NCBI GenBank assembly: GCA_046330075.1
Contig: JAXLTL010000001.1
Location: forward strand, 62,001 to 126,000
Direction of reading: 5' to 3'
Length of the DNA stretch: 64,000 nt
DNA from: JAJTFW01 sp046330075
GTDB lineage: Bacteria > Bacteroidota > Bacteroidia > AKYH767-A > OLB10
Under the pieces are notes generated by a model, which worked only from the letters and a program-made list of their open reading frames with translations, was not told where the DNA came from and did no database searches. Below, one piece after another: positions 53,156-62,405 of the stretch (within the stretch, counting starts at the first letter, position 1; every line of letters begins with the position of its first letter). A program made the translations under genes and the position numbers.

Positions 53156-53947
53156 ATGAAAATGAAATTGTATTCAATACTGTTATTGTCATTGATGGCC
53201 ATAACTACGATCAGTTGGAAAGCTGCCAGGGAACAATGGCTGACTGAAAAAAAAGGAATTTATTCACTGATTTACGCTTCTTCTGATAAAGTAAATCTGG
53301 AAGAGTATCGTGTGCTCATCGAAAACGGAATCAAGGTGTCAGAGACGTTCTTCGGTGCACCCTTTAAAAGCGGTTTTTCGGTGTATGTCCACCCGGACCG
53401 CCATTCACTCGATAGTACCTGGCAAAAGGACTGGAATATGCCGGAGTTCAAATCAGAGTGCTGGATGGTAGCAAGCGGAGTGGGAGCTAAGCTGGATATG
53501 ATTTCTCCACTGCGATGGGATACCGAATCCTGTGAACATAAATATACAGAAACGCAGAAAACACAACAGTTGATCACGCATGAACTCGTGCATGTCTATC
53601 ACGGACAACTCAACAAAAGCCCTGATTTCAGCGATGTGGAAGGTGTGGATTGGTTTGTAGAAGGTCTCGCTACATTTGTTTCAGGTCAGTGTGATGCAGT
53701 CCGTATGGCAGAGGTAAAGAAAGCGGTTGCGGAAGACCATATACCCGCAAGTCTGGATAATTTCTGGTCTGGTAAACTGAAGTACGGACTTTCCGGCTCC
53801 ATGGTCATGTACATTGACAGCAAATACGGTCGCGCAAAACTCAAAGAGTTGCTTCCATTCAATAAAAAATTAGAGATTCTTGTCGCACTGAATATTTCCG
53901 AATCAGACCTGATAAACAATTGGAAAGCCTATCTTCTGAAACTTTAA
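53156..53947 (+). CDS. Secreted gluzincin-like zinc peptidase (peptidase MA-like)
   Basis: A 263-residue protein with an N-terminal signal segment (MKMKLYSILLLSLMAITTIS). The zinc motif HELVHVYHG gives His 142, Glu 143 and His 146, and a further Glu in DWFVEGLATFVSG (about 168) lies 22 residues on, as in HExxH...E gluzincins. The N-terminal part (VLIENGIKVSETFFGAPFKS, FSVYVHPDRHSLDSTW) is also typical of the peptidase MA-like family. The substrate is unknown. It starts 28 bases after the IS right end, so its native promoter may have been displaced. Confidence 0.75.
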   Translation: MKMKLYSILLLSLMAITTISWKAAREQWLTEKKGIYSLIYASSDKVNLEEYRVLIENGIKVSETFFGAPFKSGFSVYVHPDRHSLDSTWQKDWNMPEFKSECWMVASGVGAKLDMISPLRWDTESCEHKYTETQKTQQLITHELVHVYHGQLNKSPDFSDVEGVDWFVEGLATFVSGQCDAVRMAEVKKAVAEDHIPASLDNFWSGKLKYGLSGSMVMYIDSKYGRAKLKELLPFNKKLEILVALNISESDLINNWKAYLLKL

Positions 53948-53989
53948 AGTGCAGGATCAGCTTCTGATCCACACTAATGATTTTGGTCG

Positions 53990-54180
53990 ATTATGATAAA
54001 CAAAATAAGAATAAATCTGCGGCTTTATCCGCTTCCATCCGCTAAATCCGCTTCCGATAGCTATCGGAAATCCGCGTTCCTTCCGGCTGCGCGTAGCCCT
54101 GTTTAGCCACTGACTTGCGCTGATATTTATGATGGGTTATGATTTGCCCTCGGTAGCGGGATCAACATAATCATTATAAA
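53990..54180. repeat. Dispersed intergenic repeat, copy 1, with an 18-base palindrome
   Basis: Contains the perfect palindrome TTCCGATAGCTATCGGAA (54052-54069) and, from about 54081, the segment CCTTCCGGCTG...CTGTTTAGCCACTGACTTGC followed by TTATGATGGGTTATGAT. The second part recurs at 57470 and 59529. The rest of the 312-base gap to the GH92 gene holds nothing else that I recognise. Confidence 0.7.
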
Positions 54181-54259
54181 TCTCATAATGGATCAGTGGC
54201 CCATCAGTTGCCATGTTTCGGGAATTTCGAACCACCTATTTCCGTATTTTTAACAAGCC

Positions 54260-56539
54260 ATGAAATACATCCTCGTTGTCCTGTCGCTTCTTCTTTCTCC
54301 GGTCATTGCACAGCAGAACCTTATTCCGTTTGTGAAGCCAATCATTGGCACAGAAAAAATGGGTCATACGTATCCCGGAGCAACGGTGCCCTTCGGAGCT
54401 GTGCAGCTGAGTCCCGAGACAGATACCTTGCCCTACGCAGTGGATGGGAAGTATAACGGTCCCGTATATGGGTATTGCGCCGGATACCGCTACGAGGATG
54501 AAACGATCGTAGGCTTCAGTCATACGCATTTCTCCGGCACAGGCCATTCGGATCTCGGTGATTTTCTGGTGATGCCCACCGTCGGACCGCTGCAGTTAAA
54601 CCCCGGCACCGCCACAGATCCCTCCGGCGGCTATCGTTCTGCCTTCTCACATGCCACGGAAGCCGCGGAAGCCGGCTATTACAAAGTGCTGCTGGAAGAT
54701 AACAAGATCCTCGCCGAGTTAACCGCCACCACCCGCGTGGGTATGCATCAGTATACTTTTCCGGCGTCGGAGCAAAGTCATATCCTGCTCGATCTGATGT
54801 CGGGTATTTACAATTACGACGATAAAAACGTATGGACCTTTGTGCGTGTCATCAACGATACATTGGTCACCGGTTACCGTCAGACCACCGGCTGGGCCAG
54901 GACACGCACCGTCTACTTCGCGATGGCGTTCTCGAAACCCTTCATCAGCTACGGACAGAAAAACTACGATCCGAAATCACCCTACAGAGGCTTCTGGGGG
55001 AAGTTTGATCAAACTAAGAATTTTCCCGAGATCGCAGGTAGGAACATCAGGATGTATTTCAATTTCCAAACGATGGCAGGGGAGAAGATCAAAATAAAAT
55101 TTGCGCTCTCGCCCGTAAGTCAGAACAATGCACTGGAAAACATGCAGACCGAAATAGCAGGCTGGGATTTTGAAAAAGTAAAAGCCGAAGCACAGGCATC
55201 CTGGAACAGGGAACTAAACAAAGTGGTGATTGATGCACCGCAAGATGTGATGGTTAATTTTTATACGGCGCTCTATCACGCCATGTTGAGTCCGACAGTG
55301 TATTCGGATGTCAACGGCGAATACAAAGGGCTCGATCAGAATACACACCATGCTGATGGATTCACAAATTACAGCACATTTTCGCTCTGGGATACGTATC
55401 GTGCACTGCATCCTCTCTTAAATATTATTCAACCTGCGCGCAACAACGATATGGTTCATTCGATGATGGCGCATTACCGGCAGAGCACCTTGCACATGCT
55501 GCCCATCTGGTCGCATTATGCCAACGACAACTGGTGCATGAGCGGGTATCACAGTGTTTCGGTCATCGCCGATGCTATTGTGAAAGGCATCTATACCGGC
55601 GATCCGTACGAAGCCATTAATGCCTGTATCAACACCGCAACGCACCGCGATTACGAGGCGATCGGCGCATACATGGATCTTGGCTTTATTCCGGCAGAGA
55701 TCAACCGTGTATCGGTCTCCAATACGCTCGAATACGCCTACGATGATTGGTGCATTGCCCAGCTTGCAAAAAAACTCAACCGGCAGGACATCTACGAGAT
55801 CTTCATGCAACGTGCGGGCAACTGGCAGCATCATTTCAACATCGAAACGGGTTTCATGCAGGCGAAGCAACAAGACGGTACATTCACTGCAGGCTTCGAT
55901 CCCCTCTCTACCAGTCATCAGGGCTTCATTGAAGGCAACAGCTGGAACTATACCTTCTTCGTGCCACAGGATCCTGAAGCTTTGGCGCTGAAGATGGGAG
56001 GGAAGGAGCAGCTGGCAAAGAAACTTGATACGCTTTTCACTATGCACTTGCCCGATGCTTTTTTTGCGGAGACGGAAGACATCACCCGCGAGGGCATCAT
56101 CGGCGGTTACGTACACGGTAACGAGCCGGCGCATCATGTGGCCTATCTCTACAACTGGACCACAGCACCCTGGAAGACACAGGCACAGGTCAGGAAAATC
56201 ATGACCATGCAGTACAAACCGAAGTCCGATGGTTTGGGTGGCAACGACGACTGCGGACAAATGAGCGCCTGGTATATCTTCTCTGCACTCGGCTTCTATC
56301 CCGTTGCGCCCGGCTCCAACGACTATTCCATCGGATCACCGTCGGTCAACAGCGCCACGCTCCATCTCGAAAACGGAAAGACCTTCACCATTGAAGTCAT
56401 CAACCAAAGCGATAAAAATGTCTACGTGCAGAAAGTAACGCTCAACGATGTTACGATCACCAACTATACCCTCCGCTACGACGATATCCTCTCCGGCGGA
56501 CATCTCGTTTTCTACATGGGAGCCCAACCGGCGAAGTAG
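54260..56539 (+). CDS. GH92 family alpha-mannosidase
   Basis: A 759-residue secreted glycoside hydrolase: signal peptide (MKYILVVLSLLLSPVIAQQ), the N-terminal beta-sandwich start FVKPIIGTEKMGHTYPGATV typical of GH92, then GYRYEDETIVGFSHTHFSGTG, and the (alpha/alpha)6 catalytic part with FSLWDTYRALHPLL, EGNSWNYTFFVPQD, GNEPAHHVAYLYNW and GNDDCGQMSAWYIFSALGFYPVAPG. GH92 enzymes are calcium-dependent exo-mannosidases (mostly alpha-1,2) that trim high-mannose glycans. No other glycan-use genes are next to it. It is GC-richer than the genes around it. Confidence 0.93.
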   Translation: MKYILVVLSLLLSPVIAQQNLIPFVKPIIGTEKMGHTYPGATVPFGAVQLSPETDTLPYAVDGKYNGPVYGYCAGYRYEDETIVGFSHTHFSGTGHSDLGDFLVMPTVGPLQLNPGTATDPSGGYRSAFSHATEAAEAGYYKVLLEDNKILAELTATTRVGMHQYTFPASEQSHILLDLMSGIYNYDDKNVWTFVRVINDTLVTGYRQTTGWARTRTVYFAMAFSKPFISYGQKNYDPKSPYRGFWGKFDQTKNFPEIAGRNIRMYFNFQTMAGEKIKIKFALSPVSQNNALENMQTEIAGWDFEKVKAEAQASWNRELNKVVIDAPQDVMVNFYTALYHAMLSPTVYSDVNGEYKGLDQNTHHADGFTNYSTFSLWDTYRALHPLLNIIQPARNNDMVHSMMAHYRQSTLHMLPIWSHYANDNWCMSGYHSVSVIADAIVKGIYTGDPYEAINACINTATHRDYEAIGAYMDLGFIPAEINRVSVSNTLEYAYDDWCIAQLAKKLNRQDIYEIFMQRAGNWQHHFNIETGFMQAKQQDGTFTAGFDPLSTSHQGFIEGNSWNYTFFVPQDPEALALKMGGKEQLAKKLDTLFTMHLPDAFFAETEDITREGIIGGYVHGNEPAHHVAYLYNWTTAPWKTQAQVRKIMTMQYKPKSDGLGGNDDCGQMSAWYIFSALGFYPVAPGSNDYSIGSPSVNSATLHLENGKTFTIEVINQSDKNVYVQKVTLNDVTITNYTLRYDDILSGGHLVFYMGAQPAK

Positions 56540-56737
56540 GAGCGAGTAATAGCAGTTGATGACCAATAAGTGCTTTTTATTGAAAGCATAACATCTGTTC
56601 TTTGTTTCGGTGGAAGATCGAAAAGTTAGATAATGGCATCTTAATTTTGCTGACTTAAGTCATTGTTTTAAAAATGTGAAGTATACACCTTTCAGGAAAT
56701 TATCAAATAGTTAGTTTACGTTGATAAATCTGAATGT

Positions 56738-57364
56738 ATGATCGGTGAATTCAAGTTGAAACGTTGGGTGTTATTTACGACTTATGGCTGGATGATTGGA
56801 ATTTTGATAGTGGTAAGTCTTGCTGCTTTGAGTGAAGCAGTATTTAATATCAAAGATGAGTCAGGTGGACAAGCAGTAGTAGGAATAGGTATGGGTGCAG
56901 GTGTGGGCATGATGCAATGGCTGGTACTTCGGAAGAATCTTAATGGTTCTTTTAATTTGTTTTTGTCAGCACTCATTGGATTTTCTGTTGCATTTATCAT
57001 TAGAGATATGGTGGCTTCACAATTAAATTCCGGTTTTATGAAATTGAATTTGTCAATTGAGGTAACTATTCCTTTTGCTGTTATATTAGGCGCATGCATT
57101 TCCGGTTGGTTCCAGCATTGGCTTGTCTTTAAAACATCAGGTATTCCTGCAGGTTCTTACTTACTGAATACAATGACCGGCTGGTTCTTAGCAACCATTG
57201 TAACGATGAGTTTGTTTATGTTCAATTTTCAATCGGCTAAGCACTTGCCAAAGCTGATTATTGCCTTGCTTGCGTTACTTTTTTTATCGATTGGAGGTCC
57301 TATACTCGGGTGGATTACCGGGCAATTTCTGATGCGTCACTTAAAAGAGAAAACATCAGTATAG
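56738..57364 (+). CDS. Hypothetical membrane protein (six predicted helices)
   Basis: 208 residues with about six hydrophobic segments and few charged residues. I recognise no named family, although the phrases GMGAGVGMMQWLVLRKNL and ISGWFQHWLVFK (a glycine stretch followed by Q-WLV-R/K) recur in unassigned bacterial membrane proteins. It has two internally similar halves around these motifs, suggesting a duplicated three-helix unit. It stands alone on the plus strand between repeat-containing intergenic regions. Confidence 0.65.
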   Translation: MIGEFKLKRWVLFTTYGWMIGILIVVSLAALSEAVFNIKDESGGQAVVGIGMGAGVGMMQWLVLRKNLNGSFNLFLSALIGFSVAFIIRDMVASQLNSGFMKLNLSIEVTIPFAVILGACISGWFQHWLVFKTSGIPAGSYLLNTMTGWFLATIVTMSLFMFNFQSAKHLPKLIIALLALLFLSIGGPILGWITGQFLMRHLKEKTSV

Positions 57365-57469
57365 TGTTTTGAAATACTGGATGGAATATTTCCTCAATTA
57401 GGGGAATTAGTGTTTTGCACCCAAGTGTTTCTGATTCAAAAAGAAACTTCGTAGACTAAACATCTGAGT

Positions 57470-57565
57470 ACCCTCCGGCTGCTTACAAGACTGTTTAGTC
57501 ACTGATTTACGCTGATGGTTATGATGGGTTATGATCTGCCTGCTGTGATGGGATCAGCCGATACA
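57470..57565. repeat. Dispersed intergenic repeat, copy 2
   Basis: CCCTCCGGCTG...CTGTTTAGTCACTGATTTAC, then TTATGATGGGTTATGATC and GATGGGATCAGC, aligned over about 90 bases with copy 1 at 54081. The rest of the gap 57365-57823 is AT-rich and shows nothing else. Confidence 0.7.
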
Positions 57566-57823
57566 TTTTAAAATATTTATTGACTGCGTTCTAAGCCAAA
57601 CATTGTCAAGTCATTTTCCTTAGAGCTGATTTCTTTCATACTGATGTTCCTGCTGCAACTTACCAATGTTCTGACCATTAAATGGATTACTTTTGTTGTT
57701 GCTGGCTAAGTTGTAAGCGTACTGGAATTGGAAAGTTGGTTTTATGGGCTGTTCCTTCAGTGCAATTCAATTTTGCAGTTCAATTTCGACTGTTCAAACT
57801 ATAAAATAAAATCAATCCTGCGA

Positions 57824-59479
57824 ATGAGGTCTATATTCAGTTATATCTTACTGATTTTGGTAAATGTATTATCATTAAATGCGCAGACACCGGTTCCCCT
57901 GTCAAAAGCTGCAGCGGATGTAGATAAACTTCTGGCCAATTATAATTTTAATAATGGCCCCGGACTGGCAGTAGCCGTTATTAGAGATGGCGAGGTGGTT
58001 TATGAAAAAGGGATGGGCATTGCAAACCTGGAATACCACACGCCAATTACTGCGGCAACTGTTTTTCAGGTGGCTTCTGTTTCAAAACAATTTACCGTAT
58101 TTGCGATTTTACTGTTAGAGCAGGAGGGGAAACTAAACCTCAACGATGATATCCGAAAGTATTTGCCGGAGTTGCCGGATTACGGACATGTCATCACAAT
58201 ACAACATCTTGCGAACCATACCAGCGGGTTGAGGGATATTACTGCCTTGGCGAATATTACAGGCACGCGGGAAACAGATTTGCTGAGTAATGACCAGGCG
58301 GTGAAGCTGATTACCTCTCAGCTGTCTTTGAATTTTACGCCTGGCGATGAATTTGAATATAGTAATTCAGGGTATATCCTACTGGCAGAAATTGTTAAGA
58401 GAGTCTCGGGGCAGACGTTTGCGACTTTCGCACAATCGAGGATATTTGAATCGTTGAATATGAAGAACTCTCAGTTTATAGATGATCCGGAAGTAATCGT
58501 CAATAACAGAGCTTACTCATATTATCAGTACGATAGCGTATATTATAAAAGTATCCTGAATCATTCGTTTGTGGGTTCCACTGGCTTAAACACTAACACT
58601 GATGATTTATGTTTATGGGCAATGAATTTTGAAAAGAAGATAATTGGTAATGAAGCACTTTTTAGTCAAATGATAGAGAAGAGTCGTCTGAATGATGGAA
58701 CAGTTATTCCGTATGGTTTGGGGCTCGAAAACCGAACTTACAAAGGTTTGGAGGTGATTTTTCACGGAGGTGGGATTGCCGGTTATGGTTCATATATTTT
58801 ACGCGTACCTGCTTATAATTTTTCTATTGTATATATGTGTAATTCGCATGTTTTTCATCCATTGGATATTGTGTATGGTATTGTGGATTGTTATTTGGCG
58901 GATAAAGAGAAGTTTCCGGAGAAAGTTAAAATGGATCATAAAATACCTTCGGGGTTTACGGGTGATTATGAGATTTTTCCTGGCTATGTGTTTTCTTTCA
59001 GTATAAAAAATGACACACTCTTTCAGAGTGTCTACGGCGATACAAATAAAATTGCGTTGATCAGATTAAGTAATAACGAGTTTTCTTTTCCGGCAATTCC
59101 ACATAGTAGATTTGTCTTTAGTCCCTTAAAAAACCAATCTTGCGAGAAGTTACGGTGGCACATTTCCGACTTTTCATATGTAGGGAAAAGAGTTGCTTTG
59201 AAAAAGATAGAGACGGATGGTACACTTCCGGAAGGAATAGTCGGATTGTATTATAATGCTGAGTTGAATAGTGTATATCGTCTCGAAGTGCAGGATGGGA
59301 AGTTAGTTGCAGTCCATAGCCGGAATGGTGAATCGACATTAACATTATTTCAACCCAATTTGTATGTCGCTGACTTTGGTGCATTGGAATTCATTTATAA
59401 TAATAAACAGGAAATTATTGGTTTTAACCTGATGGTGCAGGGTATTCGGAAAATGAAGTTCGAAAAGTTGAAGAATTGA
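57824..59479 (+). CDS. Secreted serine hydrolase (beta-lactamase/PBP4* family)
   Basis: 551 residues from ATG at 57824 (signal peptide MRSIFSYILLILVNVLSLNA). A 32-codon upstream extension in frame is not conserved-looking. Class C beta-lactamase fold (PF00144): the nucleophile motif ASVSKQFTVFAIL (SxxK), the second element EYSNSGYILLAEIVKR (YxN) and a third site in VIFHGGGIAGYGSY (HxG). The C-terminal about 180 residues form a beta-rich extension common in Bacteroidota members. Such enzymes are esterases, D-amino-acid peptidases or PBP-like; beta-lactam resistance is not implied. AT-rich. Confidence 0.88.
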   Translation: MRSIFSYILLILVNVLSLNAQTPVPLSKAAADVDKLLANYNFNNGPGLAVAVIRDGEVVYEKGMGIANLEYHTPITAATVFQVASVSKQFTVFAILLLEQEGKLNLNDDIRKYLPELPDYGHVITIQHLANHTSGLRDITALANITGTRETDLLSNDQAVKLITSQLSLNFTPGDEFEYSNSGYILLAEIVKRVSGQTFATFAQSRIFESLNMKNSQFIDDPEVIVNNRAYSYYQYDSVYYKSILNHSFVGSTGLNTNTDDLCLWAMNFEKKIIGNEALFSQMIEKSRLNDGTVIPYGLGLENRTYKGLEVIFHGGGIAGYGSYILRVPAYNFSIVYMCNSHVFHPLDIVYGIVDCYLADKEKFPEKVKMDHKIPSGFTGDYEIFPGYVFSFSIKNDTLFQSVYGDTNKIALIRLSNNEFSFPAIPHSRFVFSPLKNQSCEKLRWHISDFSYVGKRVALKKIETDGTLPEGIVGLYYNAELNSVYRLEVQDGKLVAVHSRNGESTLTLFQPNLYVADFGALEFIYNNKQEIIGFNLMVQGIRKMKFEKLKN

Positions 59480-59528
59480 AATGAAGGACAATTCATCTTC
59501 AATCATTGTCAGAGGCTATTGCCTGCTT

Positions 59529-59667
59529 CCCTCCGGTGGCGTACATGTCTGTTTAGCTACTGATTCACGCTGATAATTATGATAAGTTATGATCTTAAAT
59601 AATCATAAACATCATAATAAATCTGTGGTTTCATCCGTCCTCCTCCGCCGAATGGCGGACGGCGGAG
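59529..59667. repeat. Dispersed intergenic repeat, copy 3, with a GC-rich hairpin
   Basis: CCCTCCGGTGG...CTGTTTAGCTACTGATTCAC, then TTATGATAAGTTATGATC aligned with copies at 54081 and 57470. It is followed by AATAAATCTGTGGTTTCATCC, akin to 54010-54030, and by a hairpin CTCCGCCG/CGGCGGAG (59643-59667). The remaining gap to 59924 is AT-rich with no gene. Confidence 0.65.
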
Positions 59668-59867
59668 AAAATTCAGATTATCGCTTTGCGAGGTCATTAT
59701 GTAGGTGAGGTTTGAAAATAAATGTATGAAAACGGTTAGCAACGGTTTTTTTTATTTCACCTGGCAGGTATGTTGTTCATCAACAACCTTAACGGTGCAA
59801 TTTTAAATGGAAATATTACGCTGGTGAACCAGCTATTATTTGATTCGGTCGTGTTAATCAGATAAAT

Positions 59868-59875
59868 TATATTTG
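59868..59875 (+). promoter_or_regulatory. Candidate -7 box of the Y1 transposase gene
   Basis: TATATTTG followed by C, an exact TAnnTTTG match, 49 bases before the ATG at 59925. A TTTG at 59839-59842 lies 25 bases upstream, slightly too far for a good -33 element. Confidence 0.45.
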
Positions 59876-59924
59876 CATTGCTTTTCGAGTCGAGTGCAAA
59901 ACCTTTACAATAAAACAATTTACG

Positions 59925-60377
59925 ATGGGAACATATACACAAATCCTTTATCAAGTCGTGTTTAGCCCTAAACACAGAGCTCCGGTACTTAAAAAAGAAA
60001 ACCGCGGAGCATTATTCAAATACCTGTATGGTATATTGAAGAATAGAAAATGCCATGTTCTTCGGATCAACGGAGTAGAAGATCATATCCATCTTGTTTT
60101 TTCGCTACATCCTTCGGTTGCACTCGCCGATGTGGTGAAAGAAATGAAGGTGGCAAGTTCAAAATTCATCAAAGAAGAAAATCTATTTCCGGGATTCACA
60201 GGCTGGCAGATAGGTTATTCAGCATTTACCTATTCAATCGAAGCGAAGGATCAGCTTGTGAAGTATGTGATGAATCAGGAGGAGCATCATAAGCTGAAGT
60301 CGTATAAGCAGGAGCTCATCGAGTTGCTGTTGGAGCATGAAATAGAGTGGGAGGAAAAGTACCTTTTTGAATCCTGA
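59925..60377 (+). CDS. Y1 (HUH) transposase, IS200/REP-associated type
   Basis: A 150-residue single-domain Y1 transposase (PF01797). It has the N-terminal strand TYTQILYQVVFSPKHRAPVL, the HUH motif in GVEDHIHLVFSLH (His 54 and His 56), KFIKEENLFPGFTGWQIGYSA and the catalytic Tyr in LVKYVMNQEEHHK (Tyr 114). It is complete. These enzymes cut and join single-stranded DNA at hairpins. No second gene (TnpB) is present, and the gene is directly followed by a long array of palindromes, which is the arrangement of REP-associated transposases rather than of a simple IS200 copy. Confidence 0.88.
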   Translation: MGTYTQILYQVVFSPKHRAPVLKKENRGALFKYLYGILKNRKCHVLRINGVEDHIHLVFSLHPSVALADVVKEMKVASSKFIKEENLFPGFTGWQIGYSAFTYSIEAKDQLVKYVMNQEEHHKLKSYKQELIELLLEHEIEWEEKYLFES

Positions 60378-60390
60378 TGCTGCCTTCCCA

Positions 60391-61350
60391 ATGTTCAACC
60401 CCTTCGGGGTTGATGGCATTATTGGTCGTCCATTAACACGGCATTTCATGCCGTGTTAATGTAGGTACACCCCTTCGGGGTGTGTGATGTGTCTATGTGT
60501 TCCACCCTTTCGGGGTGTGTGATGTGTCTATGTGTTCCACCCTTTCGGGGTGTGTGATGTGTCTATGTGTTCCACCCCTACGGGGTGAAGATGATCATCT
60601 GAATTCAACCCCGAAGGGGTTGCCATTTTGTAGCCACGAGCAGTGCTCGTGGCTACAAAATGGGCGTAGAATGCTTCAACCCCAAGGGGGTTGACTAAAA
60701 GGCCCTTCGAGCGGAGCTCGAAGGAAGTCGTCTGGAATGTTCAACCCCTTCGGGGTTGATGGCATTGTTGGTCGTCCATTAACACGGCATTTCATGCCGT
60801 GTTAATGGAGGGACACCCCTCCGGGGTGGTAGTTTATCATCGTTTCCGACCCCGATGGGGTAAGGACTTATATCTAGGCACACGCCCTACGGGGTGGGAA
60901 GAGGTATCTGCACACAACCCCGAAGGGGTTGCCATTTTGTAGCCACGAGCACTGCTCGTGGCTACAAAATGGGCGTAGAATGCTTCAACCCCAAGGGGGT
61001 TGACTAAAAGGCCCTTCGAGCGGAGCTCGAAGGAGGTCGTCTGGTATGTTCAACCCCTTCGGGGTTGAAGGCATTGTTGGTCGTCCATTAACACGGCATT
61101 TCATGCCGTGTTAATAGAGGGCCACCTTTACGGGGTGGTAGTTTATCATCGTTTCCGACCCCGATGGGGTAAGGACTTATATCTGGGCACACGCCCTACG
61201 GGGTGGAAAGAGGTATCTGCATTCAACCCCGAAGGGGTTGCCATTTTGTAGCCACGAGCAGTGCTCGTGGCTACAAAATGGGCATAGAATGCTTCAACCC
61301 CAAGGGGGTTGACTAAAAGGCCCTTCGAGCGGAGCTCGAAGGAGGTCAGC
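60391..61350. repeat. Palindrome array: three tandem copies (346, 309 and about 305 bp)
   Basis: Copies start with ATGTTCAACCCCTTCGGGGT at 60391, 60737 and 61046. Each contains, in the same order, the palindromes AACCCCTTCGGGGTT, TTAACACGGCA...TGCCGTGTTAA, a CACCCC/GGGGTG hairpin, AACCCCGAAGGGGTT, a 41-base hairpin with perfect 20-base arms (60623-60663, 60932-60972, 61241-61281), CAACCCCAAGGGGGTTG and CCTTCGAGC/GCTCGAAGG. Copy 1 has an extra triplicated 35-base unit (60481-60585), whereas copies 2 and 3 share a different middle (CCGACCCCGATGGGGTAA, ACGCCCTACGGGGTG). The array begins 14 bases after the Y1 transposase stop and runs into the stop codon of the oxidoreductase gene. No coding sequence is supported inside. 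Confidence 0.92.
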
Positions 61351-62401
61351 AAATTTTCCTTCTGTACGGACGGTACTCATCTGGTATCTCTGTCTCATCC
61401 AGCAAATGCTTCACCAGCAACTGTGCATGCCAGGGGCCCAGTAAAATGCCTTTTGATCCAAGTCCGTTGAAAAAATAATACCGTTCATTCTTAAAATGCG
61501 GACCAATGATCGGTTTCCGGTCAGTGGTGGATGGTCGTACGGCTGAGCGGTGATGGGTGATGGTGTAGGGGACTGAGGTTAGTTTTTTTATGGCCAACTC
61601 AATCTTCTCTTTCCCTTCTTCCGTGCAGATCGTGTCGCGCTTCGTATAGTCGTAGGTGGCGCCGCAGAAATAGCTGTTGCCGCCGGTGGGAATGATCTTG
61701 ATGCTGCCGTGAATGACCATGTTTTTCGGTAAGCCCTCTGCGTTAATGTGCAAAAGCTCTCCTTTGCAGGGATTGAAGGGCATCCCGTCACTCTGCGGAT
61801 CGTTGTATAAATCAACGCCCGTACAGTCGATAATGGCTTTTGCCGTGTAGTCTTTCCAGCGTATGCCTGTCTCTGTCTTTTCTGTTTCCTGAAATGCTAT
61901 TTTGTCACGGAGAAAACTGTTCTTGCCGGATAAATGCCGCCGCATAGCATCCAGAAATCGTGGAGTCTCGAGCCAGCCGCCGTTTACCACCCAGCGTCCC
62001 CCGTAGGGGGCGATGATGCCTTCCGGGACAGCACCCGGTGGACATTCTTCTTTTACATACAGATCCATCCCTGCATCTGCGCTTCTTCCGGCCCAGTCGT
62101 TGCGGTGCTGTGTGTCGTTGAAGATCTCAAGTACCGGATAGTCTTCGAAAAACCGTTCGGCCAGTTTGTCTTCGATGTCGGTGTAGGTCTTGCGGGCAAA
62201 AGGGATCAGCGTATCCGCCATCCAGGTTTTTACAATCCTTCTTCCTGTTACCGGATGAATCATGCCGCCGCTCACACCGGAAGGAGTGCCCGCTACCTGC
62301 GGATCAACAACGAGTACTTCTTGTCCGCGCTGCAGCAAAAACCAGGCGAGCAGACTCCCGGCTATTCCTTGTCCCGCAATGATATAATCCACCTGTTTCA
62401 C
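61346..62401 (-). CDS. FAD-dependent oxidoreductase (DAO family)
   Basis: A 351-residue DAO-family flavoprotein. The N-terminal FAD-binding loop is DYIIAGQGIAGSLLAWFLLQRG with VVDPQV; SGVSGGMIHPVTGRRIVKTW follows, and the C-terminal FAD-contacting region is RPSTTDRKPIIGPHFKNERYY with NGLGSKGILLGPWHAQLL. It resembles glycine/sarcosine oxidases and the oxidase half of MnmC, but the substrate is not evident. The start is GTG at 62401, four bases after a TACCTTTG promoter-like box (62406-62413). The stop codon coincides with the end of the palindrome array. Confidence 0.83.
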   Translation of the reverse strand: MKQVDYIIAGQGIAGSLLAWFLLQRGQEVLVVDPQVAGTPSGVSGGMIHPVTGRRIVKTWMADTLIPFARKTYTDIEDKLAERFFEDYPVLEIFNDTQHRNDWAGRSADAGMDLYVKEECPPGAVPEGIIAPYGGRWVVNGGWLETPRFLDAMRRHLSGKNSFLRDKIAFQETEKTETGIRWKDYTAKAIIDCTGVDLYNDPQSDGMPFNPCKGELLHINAEGLPKNMVIHGSIKIIPTGGNSYFCGATYDYTKRDTICTEEGKEKIELAIKKLTSVPYTITHHRSAVRPSTTDRKPIIGPHFKNERYYFFNGLGSKGILLGPWHAQLLVKHLLDETEIPDEYRPYRRKIC

Positions 62402-62405
62402 AGGG

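Noticed and set aside
60391..61350. CRISPR array
   Set aside because: Repeats are self-complementary, of several kinds and unequal spacing, long blocks including the spacers are duplicated, and no cas gene is near.
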